Below, piece by piece: positions 1 to 10,864 of a DNA stretch of 64,000 nucleotides. A program made the position numbers and the translations under genes. This stretch comes from Podocnemis expansa (lineage: Eukaryota > Chordata > Testudines > Podocnemididae), in contig ML682118.1 of assembly GCA_007922195.1 (NCBI GenBank), positions 2,427,636 through 2,491,635 on the forward strand. The letters are read 5' to 3'. How positions within the stretch are numbered: the first letter of the stretch is position 1; the number at the start of each line of letters is the position of its first letter. Under the pieces are notes generated by a model. It had not been told where the DNA came from. It ran no database searches and worked only from the letters and a program-made list of their open reading frames with translations.

Positions 1-189
1 ACACTTTAAGGACCCCAAAATGCAACATTCAGGGAAACAATATTAATTTAAAGACATTGCCCAGCTCTCATCGCAGCTGTAGACTAACACTAAACTTTGA
101 ATTGACACAGTTTCTGCACAGTCATTACAAAGCAGATTATATCTTTTCCCCAGTCTACATACACACATAAATCAAACATACAGAGGGCA

Positions 190-451
190 GAACGAGAAGC
201 AATGGTTTCAAGTTACAGCTGGGGCGGTCCAGGCTGGATATTAGGAAAAACTTCCTTACTAGGCGAGTGGTGAAGCATTGGAATAAGCTGCCTAAGGAGG
301 TGGTGGAATCTCCATCTCTGGAGGTGTTCAAGGCCCAGCTGGATAAAACCCTGACTGGGATGACCTAATGGGAGTGGTCCTGCTTTTTTTGGCAGGGGGT
401 TGGACTAGATGACCTATGAGGTCCCTTCCAACTCTATGATTCTATGATTCT
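190..451 (+). mobile_element. CR1 LINE 3' end (5'-truncated)
   Basis: This is the last part of the CR1 reverse-transcriptase reading frame plus the 3' UTR. It reads through the usual end of the ORF (a stretch translating as [14 protein letters not shown]) and a short UTR with 'ggttggactagatgacc', and it ends in the ATTCTATGATTCT tail. It is the same family as the long copy at 1344-4858 but in opposite orientation, so the two copies form an inverted pair about 1 kb apart. Heavy 5' truncation is normal for CR1. Confidence 0.9.
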
Positions 452-621
452 AAGGTATTAATTAATGAAATTTATGTTTCTTGCCTAGTCACAATCCATT
501 TTCTGGCAGAATTTTATAAAGTCTTTTCTAAGTTGTAATTAATTATTTTTGCTTTAAAGCAACATGAAATATATGTCATGTTCTAATTAATTAATAATCA
601 TGACAATTGCTAAGCAGACTA

Positions 622-989
622 CAGGTAGTCCTCACTTAGTGACCGGGTTCCGTTCCTGAAACCCGGTTGATAAACGAATTGGTCACTAAACGAGGAGCAG
701 CCCTTACCGGTATTTCAGGCATAATGTACTTTACTGGTAGTGGGTTTTTCAACCATCGGTAGATAGTTTTAATGTCACCTTTGCATCATTTATAACATTT
801 TTAATATATATTTTAAATGTTTTAAGCTCTAATGTACTGAACTTAGTTTGCATAGTGTACTGTAAATATAGGTAATCTGAGAGAGTTGATGCGAGTTCTC
901 GTACATCGCCATAATACCAACTCATCAGAGAGCCGGTCATAACTCTGAGGGGTCACTAAACGAGTAGGTCACTAAGTGAGGACTAGCTG
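622..989. mobile_element. Tigger/pogo-like non-autonomous DNA transposon (MITE)
   Basis: The terminal inverted repeats begin CAGGTAGTCCTCACTTAGTG at the left and read CAGCTAGTCCTCACTTAGTG when the right end is reversed. A TA dinucleotide flanks each end (620-621 and 990-991). TA duplications and CAG-starting ends are typical of Tc1/mariner elements of the pogo/Tigger branch. The inner sequence repeats the motif ggtcactaaacgag near both ends. No transposase reading frame is present at 368 bp. Confidence 0.75.
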
Positions 990-1427
990 TATTACTTTGC
1001 ATATATATAATATATGCAAAACACTATCTAACTCAATCCATATCTAAATCACTTTTCATTGTTGAATAAATATCATCATCTTAGTCGTTTCATAAATACG
1101 TCTATGGATCTAACTATGTTTTCAACTTACCGTCTGGAGCTTTGAACATTCAGCCTCAAGGTCTGATCCCACCAAAACAAAAAGAGCATGACAGAATACA
1201 TGAAACACCATCACATACTCACTTATGTGATGACTTGTAATAGTCAAGTGGTTTCTTTAAAAGCAGCAGCTAATTCATTCCAAGAGAAGAAATGTGCAAA
1301 CAGAGATCTCAGGTTCGACACAGGCAAATTAAAATGGGTATTTCATAGAATCATAGAATCATAGGGTTGGAAGGGACCTCATAGGTCATCTAGTCCAACC
1401 CCCTGCCAGAGGCAGGACCACTCCCAC

Positions 1428-4399
1428 TTAAACCATCCCACTCAGGGTTTTCTCCAGCCGGGCCTTAAACACCTCCAAAGATGGAGACTCCACCACCTCC
1501 CTCGGCAGCTCATTCCAAGACTTCACCACTCTCCTGGTAAAAAAGTTTTTTCTAATATCCAGCCTTGACCTCCTTAACCGCAACTTGAGACCATTGCTTC
1601 TCGTTCTGTACTCCGTTACTACCGAGAACAGTCGAGCTCCATCTTCCTTAGAGCATCCCTTCAAGTAGTTAAAGGTTGCTATCAAATCCCCCCTCAATCT
1701 TCTCTTCTGCAGACTAAATAAGCCTAATGCTTCCAGTCTTTCCTCATAGGGCTTGTGCTCTAGCCCTTTAATCATTTTGGTTGCCCTCCTCTGAACTCTC
1801 TGTAGCATGTCCCTGTCCTTTTTGTAGTGGGGAGCCCAAAACTGAACACAGTATTCTAGATGTGGCCTCACCAGTGCAGAATAGAGGGGAAGGATCACAT
1901 CCCTTGATCTGCTGGTAATACTTCTTTTGATGCAGCCCAGTATGCCATTGGCCTTTTTGGCAGCAAGAGCACACTGCTGACTCATATCCAGCTTCCCATC
2001 CATCATGACCCCCAGGTCCTTTTCTACACTGCTGCTACTTAGCTGAATGTTCCCCAGCCTGTAGCAGTGCATAGGGTTTTTTTTGTCCCAAATGCAGGAT
2101 TTTACACTTATCCTTACTGAATCTCATAAGATTTCTATTGGCCCACTGTTCCAATTTATCTAGGTCTCCCTGAATCCTGTCCTTGCCCTCCAACGTGTCT
2201 ACTGGTCCCCCCAGCTTGGTGTCATCTGCAAACTTACTGAGAATGCAGTCTATTCCATCATCCAGATCATTGATGAAAATGTTGAACAGAACCGTCCCCA
2301 GGACCGACCCCTGGGGCACACCACTCGTGACTGGTTGCCAGCTAGACATGGAATCATTGATTCCTACACGCTGAAACCGTTGATCTAGCCAGTTCTCTAT
2401 CCACCTTATAGTCCACCTATCCAACCCATAATTCCTTAATTTGCCAATGAGAATGCTGTGGGAAACTGTATCAAAAGCCTTGCTAAAATCAAGGTATAGC
2501 ACATCAATGGTGCTTCCCGCATCCAGAAAACCAGTCATCTGCTCATAGAAGGAAATGAGATTGGTCAGGCATGATTTACCCTTTATTTTCCTCTAAGTGT
2601 GTGAGGATGGATTCTTTGAGAATCTGCTCCATAATTTTTCCAGGGATTGAGGTGAGGCTGACTGGTCTGTAATTCCCTGGATCCTTCTTTTTCCCTTTCT
2701 TGAAAATAGGCACTACATTTGCTTTTTTCCAGTCCTCTGGCACCTCCCCCGTTCTCCATGAGTTTTGAAAGATAACGGCAAGTGGTGCGGCTATTTCGTC
2801 GGCCAATTCCCTTAGCACCCTTGGATGCAGTTCATCCGGCCCCATGGACTTGTGCACTTGCAGCTTCTTTAAGCAGTCCCTAACCTGACCTTCCGTCACC
2901 AAGGGCCTGTCTTCTTCTCTCCCATCTGCCACACCCATGGTAGTGGGCTGGGAGCTGACCCTGCCTGTGAAAACTGAAGAAAAAAATGCATTGAGCACTT
3001 CAGCTTTTTCCTCATCCTCTTTCACGAGGATGCCTGCCCTATTCAGCAAGGGGCCTACACCATCCCTGATCCTCTTTTTGTTACTAATATACTTGTAGAA
3101 CCCCTTCTTGTTATCTTTTACATCCCTCGCTAGCCGCAACTCCATTTGTCCTTTGGCCTTTCTGATTTTATCCCTGCAGTCCCTAGCAATAACTTTATAT
3201 GCCTTTTCGGACATCTGACCAAGCTTCCACTTCCTGTAAGCTTCCTTTTTATGTTTAAGCTCAGAGCAGAGTTCTCTGCTAAGCTATTCTGGCTGCCTCA
3301 CATGTTTGTTCTTTCTCCTAATTGGAATGGCAACTTCCTGTGCGCTTAGCACAGTTTTTTTTAAATATAGCCAACTCTCTTGGACTCCTTTCCCCTTCAG
3401 ATTAGCTTCCCAAGGGATCCTGCCCATCAGTTCCCTGAGGGAGCCAAAATCTGCTTTTTTGAACTCCAGGGTTTTTGTTTTGCTTCTTTCCTTCCTTCCT
3501 TTAATCAACATCCTGAACTCAACCATGTCATGATCACTACTGCCTAGCTTGCCATTTACCTCTACATCCCTGATCAATTCTTCCCTGTTTGTGAGCAGCA
3601 AGTCGAGCACTGCAAGGCCCCTAGTTGGTTCCTCTAGCATTTGTACTAGAAAGTTGTCCCCAACACTCTCTAAAAATCTCCTGGATTGCCCATGCACTGC
3701 TGTATTGACCTCCCAGCAGATGTCAGGGAAATTGAAGTCCCCCATGAGCACCAGGGCCTGTGATCTAGAAGCTTCTGCTAGTTGTCCATAGAACACCTCA
3801 TCCACCTCCTGCTTCTGGTTTGGTGGTCTATAGCAGACCCCCACCACAACATCCCCCTTGTTGCTTTCCCCTCTCAATGTAACCCACAGACTTTCTACAG
3901 GCACACTTCCACTTCCATAATGGAGCTCTGAGCAGTCATAGTTCTCTTTTACATATAGTGCTACTCCCCCTCTTCTTCCCTGCCTGTCCTTCCTGAACAG
4001 TTTATAACCATCCATGGCAGAACTCCAGTCGTGCAGACTATCCCACCACGTTTCTGCTATTCCTATGATATCATAGTTCCCTGTCTGCGCTAGTATTACC
4101 AATTCTTCTTGCTTATTTCCCAGGCTCCTCGCATTAGTGTATAGGTACCTAAGATATCTGGCCGATTGCCCTATTTTGTCATGTTGATTTCCAATTCTAT
4201 TACCTAAACCTCCTTGCATTTTTTCTAGGAGTTCTCCTCCCCCACTCTCCTTGCGTACTGGGGCTTCAGTAGAGCCCTTAAGACATTTGTTTGATTCCCC
4301 CCCCCCCCATGTTCCAACCACCTTCTCTTTTATTGCTGGTGATACAGTCCCAGCACCCCCCAAGTTCCATCCCTCCCCCCAGATCACCCACATTCTCAC
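1428..4399 (-). pseudogene. CR1 ORF2: apurinic-type endonuclease plus reverse transcriptase, disrupted
   Basis: The order on the minus strand is endonuclease (4399-3287), linker, then reverse transcriptase (3214-1428). Endonuclease motifs seen are NARSLGNK, GIAETWWD, VALYVKENY, MGDFNFPDICWE and the terminal SSDHDMVEF. RT motifs seen are GPDELHPRVL, NYRPVSL, LDFSKAFDTVSH, GVPQGSVLG and FADDTKLGG, so the catalytic F-A-D-D is intact. The breaks are a TAG at 3284-3286 in frame with both flanks, a short out-of-frame deletion near 2560-2580, and a one-base expansion in an 8-T run (2077-2084, plus strand) that shifts the C-terminal frame. The rest reads cleanly. Not functional as it stands. Confidence 0.93.
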
Positions 4400-4468
4400 T
4401 TACCTGTGGGCTTTGGTCTCCTTCCCCCGTTGAACCTAGTTTAAAGCCCTCTTCACTAGGTCAGCCAG

Positions 4469-4828
4469 TCAGTGCCCAAATATGCTCTTCCCCTTCTTGG
4501 ACAGGTGAAGGCCATCTCTGCCTGTCAATCCTCTGCCCTGAAACAGGACTCCATGGTCAAGGAAGCCAAATCCTTCCTGACGACACCATCTTCGCAGCCA
4601 GGCATTCACCTCCAGGATACATCTCTCTCTCCTCAGGCCTCTAGCCTTGACTGGAAGGATCGAGGAGAACACCACCTGTGCTCCAAACTCCTTCACCCTC
4701 GCTCCCAGAGCCCTGAAGTCACCTTTGATCTGCTGAGGATCACCTCTCGCAGTATCATTGGTACCCACATGGATAAGCAGCATGGGGTAGTAGTCTGAGG
4801 GGCAGATGATTTTTGTCAATCCCTCCAT
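4469..4828 (-). pseudogene. CR1 ORF1 remnant: SGNH/GDSL-type esterase-like domain
   Basis: This 119-residue open stretch lies just upstream of ORF2 on the same strand. It contains HVGTNDTARGD near residue 21 and HLSKKGK near the end. These match the Asn-containing block and the C-terminal Asp/His block of SGNH hydrolases, which some CR1 ORF1 proteins carry. The N-terminal catalytic-serine block is missing, either beyond the truncation point or lost. Role: the family's ORF1 protein is thought to bind lipid or RNA during retrotransposition. Fragment only. Confidence 0.7.
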
Positions 4829-4869
4829 TACATCATGGATACGGGCACCTGGCAGGCAGCATTTAAGCT

Positions 4870-5548
4870 AAAGTGTTTACTATGTAGACTAAGTAAGAAT
4901 TTCTTAGCTGAAAAGAAGTTTTGATCCTTCTACGAGCTCCAATCAAGGTTATTATGAAGTAGCTTCATTTCCCATAGTTCTTAATTTCAGATCTTGGAGA
5001 TGTATTAGCTTGCTACATAAACCAGACCACATTTTGCTTGTTGATGATATTTTGCTGAAGTCTGAACATCTGGACTACTTTGTTGACTTAGTTATTGTGC
5101 AGCCACTGTTTGGTCAACAAAAAAGCAACGTGACAATGTTCTGTGAATCCAATGGTTTGTATGAGAAGGAATCCAAGCCTTCTGTGCTGTTTTAAACTCA
5201 GCCCTGCTGGGAGCTTGAATAAGACAAAGCTACCAGCCTAAAGACTAGCCATTGACTTCTTCCCTCTGTATAAGCTTTGGGAGATGACTCACCTTGGAGC
5301 GACACTATATGTCCCATTGAGACCCCTGCTTTGAATGGTTCTCAGATATCACCCAGAAAAGAGTACTGAAACTTCTGAGTTTCTGGAGGGTTCAACTTTG
5401 CCACTGAGGAAACATAAATCACAAGTGACTCATTAATTTGGTGGAATTATTTGAAATATCAAATGCCAGAAAATTAATTTTCTTTTTTCTGCCTGAAGGC
5501 TAAGACTTTGAAAGCAGTCAAAGGGACTTAGGCAAACCAAAGCCACTG
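4870..5548. other. Intergenic spacer, nothing recognised
   Basis: This AT-rich sequence lies between the CR1 5' truncation point and the Harbinger element. A 61-residue open frame at 5010-5195 (+) shows no recognisable domain and is not credible as a gene. Confidence 0.5.
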
Positions 5549-5809
5549 AACGGGTATGTCTACACGGTAACTGCTATTTTGAAATAACCCATTTCAAAAT
5601 AACTCATTTTGAAATTAAATCCTTATTCCGAAATAAGTTAATTCAAATTAAGGGAAGCCCTTCAAATCAAAATAGCATGCCTGTGTGTGGACATGCTATT
5701 TCAATTTTAGGAGAGGGGCGGCATGGGAGGTGTGGCAACATGGCTGGCTCACTGGGCCATGTTGCTGGCCATGTTGCCAGCCAGGTTGCCAGCCAATCAC
5801 CTAAAAGCA

Positions 5810-6500
5810 CGAACTGGCTGCCCCTCCCTGTCCATTGTGACTCCGAAGAGGTTGCAAGAGAGATGGCTAGGGATGGTCCCCAGCTCCCACGCCATCCTTG
5901 AGCACTTGGTCGATCCACTGCTAGTCTGCAGGGTGCTGCCCTGGTGTGAGACACACTTTTCCTGAGACTGATGAGTCTGAAGCTGTGCCCCCGACCGTCA
6001 TCTCCACGGCCCTCACAGCACCGATTGCTTCCCGTCCCCTTCTGTTCCACAGCCCAGCAGGGCACCGGGCACCAGCACAGACTGGTGGGAGCGGGTTCTC
6101 CAGCAAACCTGGAGCAACAAGTCCTGGACGAGGAACCTCCAGGTTAGCAGGGAGACCTTCACCCACCTCATCGCTGAGCTCACCCCAGTCCTGTGCCGAA
6201 GGGACATGGTGGTGAGGGCAGGCGTCTCTGTGGACAAGAGCATGGCCATCACCCTCTGGAAAATGCCACTCTCAAGTCCCACAGGTCCGTTGCCCATGAC
6301 TTTAGCGTTGGGACATCCACTGTTGGGGAAGTGCTGCTGCAGGTCACCCACGCCATCAGCACAGTCCTGCTGCCACGCCTTGTCACCCTGCAGGACATCA
6401 TCGCCAGTCTCACTGCCCTGGGCTTTCCAAGTGGGGGGATACTCAATGGCACCCACATTGCCATACAAACCCCACCACACTGCCTGCTCCTCCATACTGC
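5810..6500 (+). pseudogene. Harbinger (HARBI1-like) transposase remnant
   Basis: An N-terminal piece reads SIVTPKRLQE (about 5830). From 6150 a clear transposase block follows: FTHLIAELTPVLCRRD, then VSVDKSMAITLWKM. After one frameshift near 6265-6280 come HRSVAHDFSVGTSTVGE and ALGFPSGGILNGTHIAI. The GF-P...DGTHI block holds the first catalytic Asp in this family, and here it reads N-G-T-H, so that residue is changed to Asn. Everything downstream, including the other acidic catalytic residues, is missing. The gene is dead through a frameshift, a catalytic change and a 3' deletion. Confidence 0.78.
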
Positions 6501-6545
6501 CCCAGCCAGCCCCCAGCCAACCCACCCATACCCTGACCCCAACCC

Positions 6546-6591
6546 AATAAAACGCACAATAAATTCTCAACATGGGTGAACTGTGTTTATT
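6546..6591. promoter_or_regulatory. Facing polyadenylation signals between two transposon genes
   Basis: AATAAA occurs twice on the plus strand (6546-6551 and 6558-6563), and TTTATT (6586-6591) gives AATAAA on the minus strand. They sit between the plus-strand transposase remnant and the minus-strand acidic gene. This is what convergent transcription units of a Harbinger element would need. Use in transcripts is inferred. Confidence 0.5.
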
Positions 6592-6672
6592 AAACAAGCA
6601 AGGGGGTATGGGAAGGTGGAACTGGGGAGACAGGAAAGGTTTGAGTGGGGGTTTCAAACTGGGGGCACAGGC

Positions 6673-6851
6673 ATGTGGGGTGGGGGCATTGAACTGGGAC
6701 AGGGGATGTGGGGTGGGGACACAGAACTGAGATGGGACATGTGGGGTGGGGGCACAGAACTGGAACGGGGCATGTGGGGTGGGGGAACAGACCTGGGATG
6801 AGGCATGTGGAGTGGGGGCACAGAATTGGCATGGGGCATGTAGGGTGGTGT
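6673..6851. repeat. 33-bp minisatellite, about 5.4 units
   Basis: Units of exactly 33 bp each start ATGTGGGGTGGGGG (or a close variant) and continue with CACAGAACTGG. Five full copies fit 6673-6837, followed by a partial copy. A more divergent unit may precede the array. Because 33 is divisible by three, every frame stays open across the array and gives spurious long open frames on both strands. It lies inside the Harbinger element on the minus-gene side. Confidence 0.9.
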
Positions 6852-6876
6852 TTTGGGGACAACTGGGGGGGCCATA

Positions 6877-7364
6877 TTAGGGGGGACCCACCCCTGGGGC
6901 AGAACCTGCAGCCCCACGGCCTTCTGTGAGGCCACCCCGGCTCCGGGGGCACCGGCAACGAGGGGCAGCTGGGTCCCTGGGAGGGACAGGGTCTGTCCTC
7001 TGCTGGGAGGGAAGGTGATCCCTAATCTTCTGGATCGCAGCCTGGAGGTTTTCCAGGGCTGTTGTCTGCCGGTCTAAGGACACTCACCGACTGCGACGCC
7101 TGATGCCTGGCATGATGTCCCCTCATCAGTGGCTGCCTCCTCCTCCTCGGCTTCCTCCTCCGGGCTGCTGGGCTGGGGTTCCTCCTCTGGCAGGAGCTCC
7201 GGGCTCACTGGAGGAGCCGAGCTGGGCCAGCTGGTCTCCCCCACCTCGAGGGGTTCCTCGTGCTCCGAGGTCCTCTCCAGCTCCGGTGATGTCAGGGTGG
7301 CATGCAGCTCACTGGAGTCCTGGATGTGTTGTGGTGGGGCACTCAGCTCCTGACTGAGGAACAA
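6877..7364 (-). pseudogene. Acidic second-gene remnant of the Harbinger element
   Basis: On the minus strand a Glu/Ser/Pro-rich segment (EEEPQPSSPEEEAEEEEA, about 7150-7200) ends in GTSCQASGVAV at a GTGAGT splice-donor match (7082-7087, reversed). A shifted frame downstream (7083-6877) contains RQTTALENLQAAIQKIRDHL, an amphipathic segment of the kind found at the C-termini of Myb/SANT-like Harbinger partner proteins. The Myb domain itself is not present, so this is a 3' portion. The parallel gene at 33230-34230 supports the assignment. Confidence 0.55.
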
Positions 7365-7445
7365 CGGTACGTCGTGTGGCCATGAGAACTTTTATTTTGA
7401 AACAACAGGTGTTGTTTCAAAATAAAATTCTGGTCGAACACAGCC

Positions 7446-9530
7446 AACGTCAAGGGAATTGGGCAGCTAACTCTCTTGGAAAAAACAGATGACAATGATT
7501 AGGCAATCTAGTAGTCAATAATGCAATAATCTGCCCATAAGAGACATGTCATCTTAACTCCATTCACTTCAGACATGTCTATACTGCATGTGGGAAGTGT
7601 GCTTGCCAGTTTGTGCAGAAAGACAAGAATGAACTCTTCTTGAGCTGACATGCAAAAACTATCAGCTTAGCTGGAGGTAGCAAAGGGGGCCATGGATCTG
7701 GCTAATCACTGAAATATGTACCCATAAGTTCTGGATGTGTTTCTAAACATACTGCTAGCCCAAACTGACACCAGTCCTACCTTTAGCTATTCCAGCTGAG
7801 CAGGAAATCACAATCCTAGCTGCAGTGTAGATGGATTTATACAGTTAAATAAGGAGTTCATATTCCACTTTTATTCTAGGACTTACAAGGAGACTTCCAT
7901 GACAAAAACTTTTCAGCAGAAAAGTGAGTTCTAGACCAATTAGAAATTTTCACACGAAGTGCTGTAGTTGCAATATTTCCTTTCTTTTACCAACTCCCTG
8001 TTACCACAAAAACCTGGTATGTCTGAAAACTGACCAGTTTCAGTTTTTGACTGATTACAAATATTTAAAAACAAATGCTTTTTTTTTTATTTTTGCTTTT
8101 CAGCCAAAATACATTGGTGTTTGCAAATCATGGGGGGAAAAATCAGTGCAAAGAATTGTTACTATTTCAAAAACTTTGAGATGGAAATGTTACTTAGGTT
8201 TTGAGATTGCTTCTTGGGAAAAAAAAACTGACCATTGCCCATATATGCTATATAATATACTTTGACATGCTGTCATTATAAATATAAATTTCTAATCTGT
8301 TTCTAAAACTTTCTAAATGTCTGGCCTTATTAAATATCCTATGGTAATAAGTTACACAGATTAACTTCTCTCTCTTTCTCTCTCGCTTTCTCTTCCTCTC
8401 TCTCTCTGTGTGCATGCGTGTGTGTGTCCATGAGTGCATGTAAAACATTTCCTTTTACCATTTTTTAAATTTGCTCTTTTCATTGAATGTATCCTTCTCT
8501 TTTTATTATTAGACTGGGTGAACAGAATCATCCAGCTGTCCTTTACAATGGGAGTCATTACTTTATATTATTGTGTCACTTCACTTTTTCCTGTTACAAA
8601 ATTAATATGTCTTCCAGGTACCACTGGTTTAGAATTTGCTATAAAAACATTTTTCAGTACAAAATTTCTTCATGATGAGATGGATTTTTTTGGTTCAAAT
8701 ATCCATTTCCTTCAGCAATTTCAGCAACCCTCAAACCGTTGTGGTTTTTGGCAACGGAAAAAAAGTATTATTTTCATTATCCACCTTTTTAAAATCAGTT
8801 TTCGATGAAAAAAAATTATTTTTTTTTTTTTTGGTGAGGAAAAGTTAATCCTTTCTAACGAAGTTCATCTGGGTAGAAGTCAGACTTTTCTAGCTCGCAG
8901 TCCAAGACTGGTGAATGAACTTATTTGGGATATGAAGACCATCACAGAACAGATACACAAATTCCACATGATTTGTCTAATGTAAGCACAAAATCCCCCA
9001 CAATTCTTCCAGAATAAAACACTCAATTGCACATGTACAATACTTGTCCCTCCCCATGATGGAAAAGGAGAGAGAGAACAAAGCATGCTAAGCGTTCTTA
9101 TTCTTTTAAGTCAGCACAAATTCAAGGGTCTCAGATACCACAGAGATGAAGGTGAAATAAGAACCTATGCAGAGCAGAACAGCAAGAGCTCTACCTGTGG
9201 ATCTAAACATTGAATAAAAGGGAAATTTCATATTTTCCATTTGATCAAGAATTAAATTTTCTATTGAACAATTCTTGTTATGAAAATCTGACAAGTTCTA
9301 GCATAAAAGTGGAATATGAAACTCCTGTTTGATTATATAAATCTGTCTACAGTGCAGCTTGGAGCATGCTTTCCAGCTTGAGTAGCATGCCTCCAAATAA
9401 AAGGGACATTTCATCTCATTGGGATGTGATATGGAATCTTTCACCTCTCAAACACCAGTTGTGGTACTGTGTCGGATACCTAAGTCCTACAATATAATGA
9501 TGAGAGGAAGAATGTTCTCATGTTCAAATG
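7446..9530. other. Intergenic region without recognised gene
   Basis: AT-rich sequence. It holds a pyrimidine-rich tract (8365-8412), several A or T homopolymers, and two facing blocks around 7860-7990 and 9240-9320 that share short AT-rich words. Open frames such as 7924-8265 (+) and 8434-8808 (+) are low-complexity and lack domains. Confidence 0.5.
8365..8430. repeat. CT-rich tract followed by TG-rich tract
   Basis: A run dominated by TCTC and TTTC (8365-8409) grades into alternating TG (8407-8427). Simple sequence only. Confidence 0.8.
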
Positions 9531-9534
9531 TTGG

Positions 9535-9655
9535 ACTGGCTCTCAGAAGACCTGGGTAAAACTGCTGACTCTTCCACAAGCTCCTTGTGTGATCTAAGGC
9601 AAATACCATAATGAAGCTTTGTGACTCAGTTTCCTTCACTTTTCTTTTGTCCTCT
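9535..9655 (+). repeat. MIR-like (CORE-SINE) remnant
   Basis: The order 'tcagaagacctggg', 'ctccttgtgtgatct' and 'gtgactcagtttcctt' matches the body and 3' part of MIR-type SINEs. It is heavily diverged. Confidence 0.6.
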
Positions 9656-9726
9656 ATAGACTGCCTGTTCTCTTAGAGCAGTGACTAGATCACTCTGTAT
9701 CTGTGCATAACCCTGATGAATGCAAC

Positions 9727-10537
9727 CCTAGAATATTATGGTTGGAAGGGACCCCAGAAGGTCATCTAGTCCATATCCTTGCCAAAAGAAAGACCAATTT
9801 CAATTAAAGCTTCCCAGCCAAGGGCTTTGTCAAGCTGGACCTTATAATGTGGTAAGGATGAGGGCTTTGCCACATCCCTAGGTAGCCCAATCCAGTGCTT
9901 TGCCTCCCTCCTAGGGAAAAAGTTTCTATTGTAATATCCAACCTAGACCCCCCTCACTGCAAATTGAGACCATTGCTTCTAGTTCTGTCTCCACCACCTC
10001 TAAGAACAGGCTGGCTTCATTCTCCCTGGAATATTCTCTTATGAGCCTAACACATGCTATCAAATCTTCTCCTCATTCTTCTTTTCTGAAGACTAAACAA
10101 ACCTAGTTCCCTCAGCTTCTTCTCATAAGTCATGTACTCCATACCCCTAATGATTTCTGTTACCCTCCACTGGACTCTTTCTATATCCTTTGCAGATGGG
10201 GAGGGCAAAGCTGGACACAATACTTCAAAAGTAGCTTAACCAATGATGACTAGAGGGGGCATAATCACTTCCCATAATCTGCTGGCCAAGTTTCTACTAT
10301 GGCAGCCCAAAATGTCATTAACCTTCTTGGCAACAAGGGCACACTTTTGACTATTATCGAGCTTCTTGTCCACTGTAACCCCCAGGTCCCTTTCTGCTGA
10401 ACTGCTGACTGACCAGTGAGTCCCTAGTCTGTAACTGTGCCTAGTATCCCTCCATCCAAAGTGGGGACTGTGCACGTGCCCTTGATGGACCTCATTAGAT
10501 TTCTTTTGGCCCAGTCTCCAATTAGTTTAGGTGACTC
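9727..10537 (-). mobile_element. Old CR1 3' fragment, interrupted at its inner edge by a MITE
   Basis: The minus-strand copy starts with the CR1 3'-end sequence (around 'ggttggaagggacc', 9738) and extends into the RT C-terminal region. The frame at 10475-10236 reads LGVTVDKKLDNSQKCALVAKK, the segment also present in the long CR1. It is more diverged than the 1344-4858 copy, with many indels. Recognisable CR1 sequence stops at about the Harbinger-type MITE at 10541, which landed in it. Confidence 0.85.
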
Positions 10538-10540
10538 TGT

Positions 10541-10861
10541 GGCTATGTCTACACTGGCAAATTAGTCCAGACTAAGGAGGCTTAGTGCGGACTAATTTAG
10601 CCCATGGCCACATGAGGCTTTTGCTAGTTTGAACTAAGAAATTTCTTAGTTTGAACTAAGGAAAGCTTAGTTCGAACTTGTAAGTACCAGCACTTAGTTC
10701 AGACTTAGGCACTTAGTTCAAACTTTAGTTCAAATTAGGCGTGATGTGGACTAGGACTAAGGTTTAGTTCGAACTAGAATGCATGGCTACTTCAAGCTAA
10801 CCTTGAACTTCTTAGTTCAGCCTAACAAATCCAGGCAAATTTGGCAGATGCAGACATAGTC
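10541..10861. mobile_element. Harbinger-type MITE, TTAGTTCGAACTAA lineage
   Basis: The left end is GGCTATGTCTACAC and the right end reversed is GACTATGTCTGCA. TGT is duplicated at 10538-10540 and 10862-10864. The inside is built of TTAGTTTGAACTAA, TTAGTTCGAAC and TTAGTTCAGACTTA motifs in both orientations. It has no coding capacity and is inserted in an old CR1. Confidence 0.85.
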
Positions 10862-10864
10862 TGT

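Larger units (their letters stand above)
1344..4858 (-). mobile_element. Long CR1 LINE retrotransposon, 5' end truncated, lightly damaged
   Basis: On the minus strand the element runs from an ORF1 remnant (about 4828) through an almost complete ORF2 to a 3' UTR and the repeated ATTCTATGA tail at 1344-1363. About 3.5 kb is present, close to full length for the ORF2 part. The damage is modest: one in-frame stop, one out-of-frame deletion and one homopolymer frameshift. This makes it the youngest-looking CR1 copy here. CR1 normally moves by target-primed reverse transcription from its 3' end, and no clear target duplication is seen, as is usual. Confidence 0.95.
5552..7445 (+). mobile_element. 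PIF/Harbinger-type DNA transposon, 1.9 kb, two convergent gene remnants
   Basis: The ends are related inverted repeats: GGGTATGTCTACAC at the left and, reversed, GGCTGTGTTCGAC at the right. Direct AAC flanks both ends (5549-5551 and 7446-7448), the 3-bp duplication expected of Harbinger. The sub-terminal zones are rich in TTTGAAATAA-type palindromes. The interior has a transposase remnant on the plus strand and an acidic Myb-partner-like remnant on the minus strand, meeting at facing polyadenylation signals around 6546-6591. This two-gene layout is known for Harbinger elements. It is one of the longest family members here. Confidence 0.8.

Noticed and set aside
6583..6958. Overlapping open frames on both strands (up to 122 residues)
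   Set aside because: Generated by the 33-bp repeat, whose length keeps all frames open.
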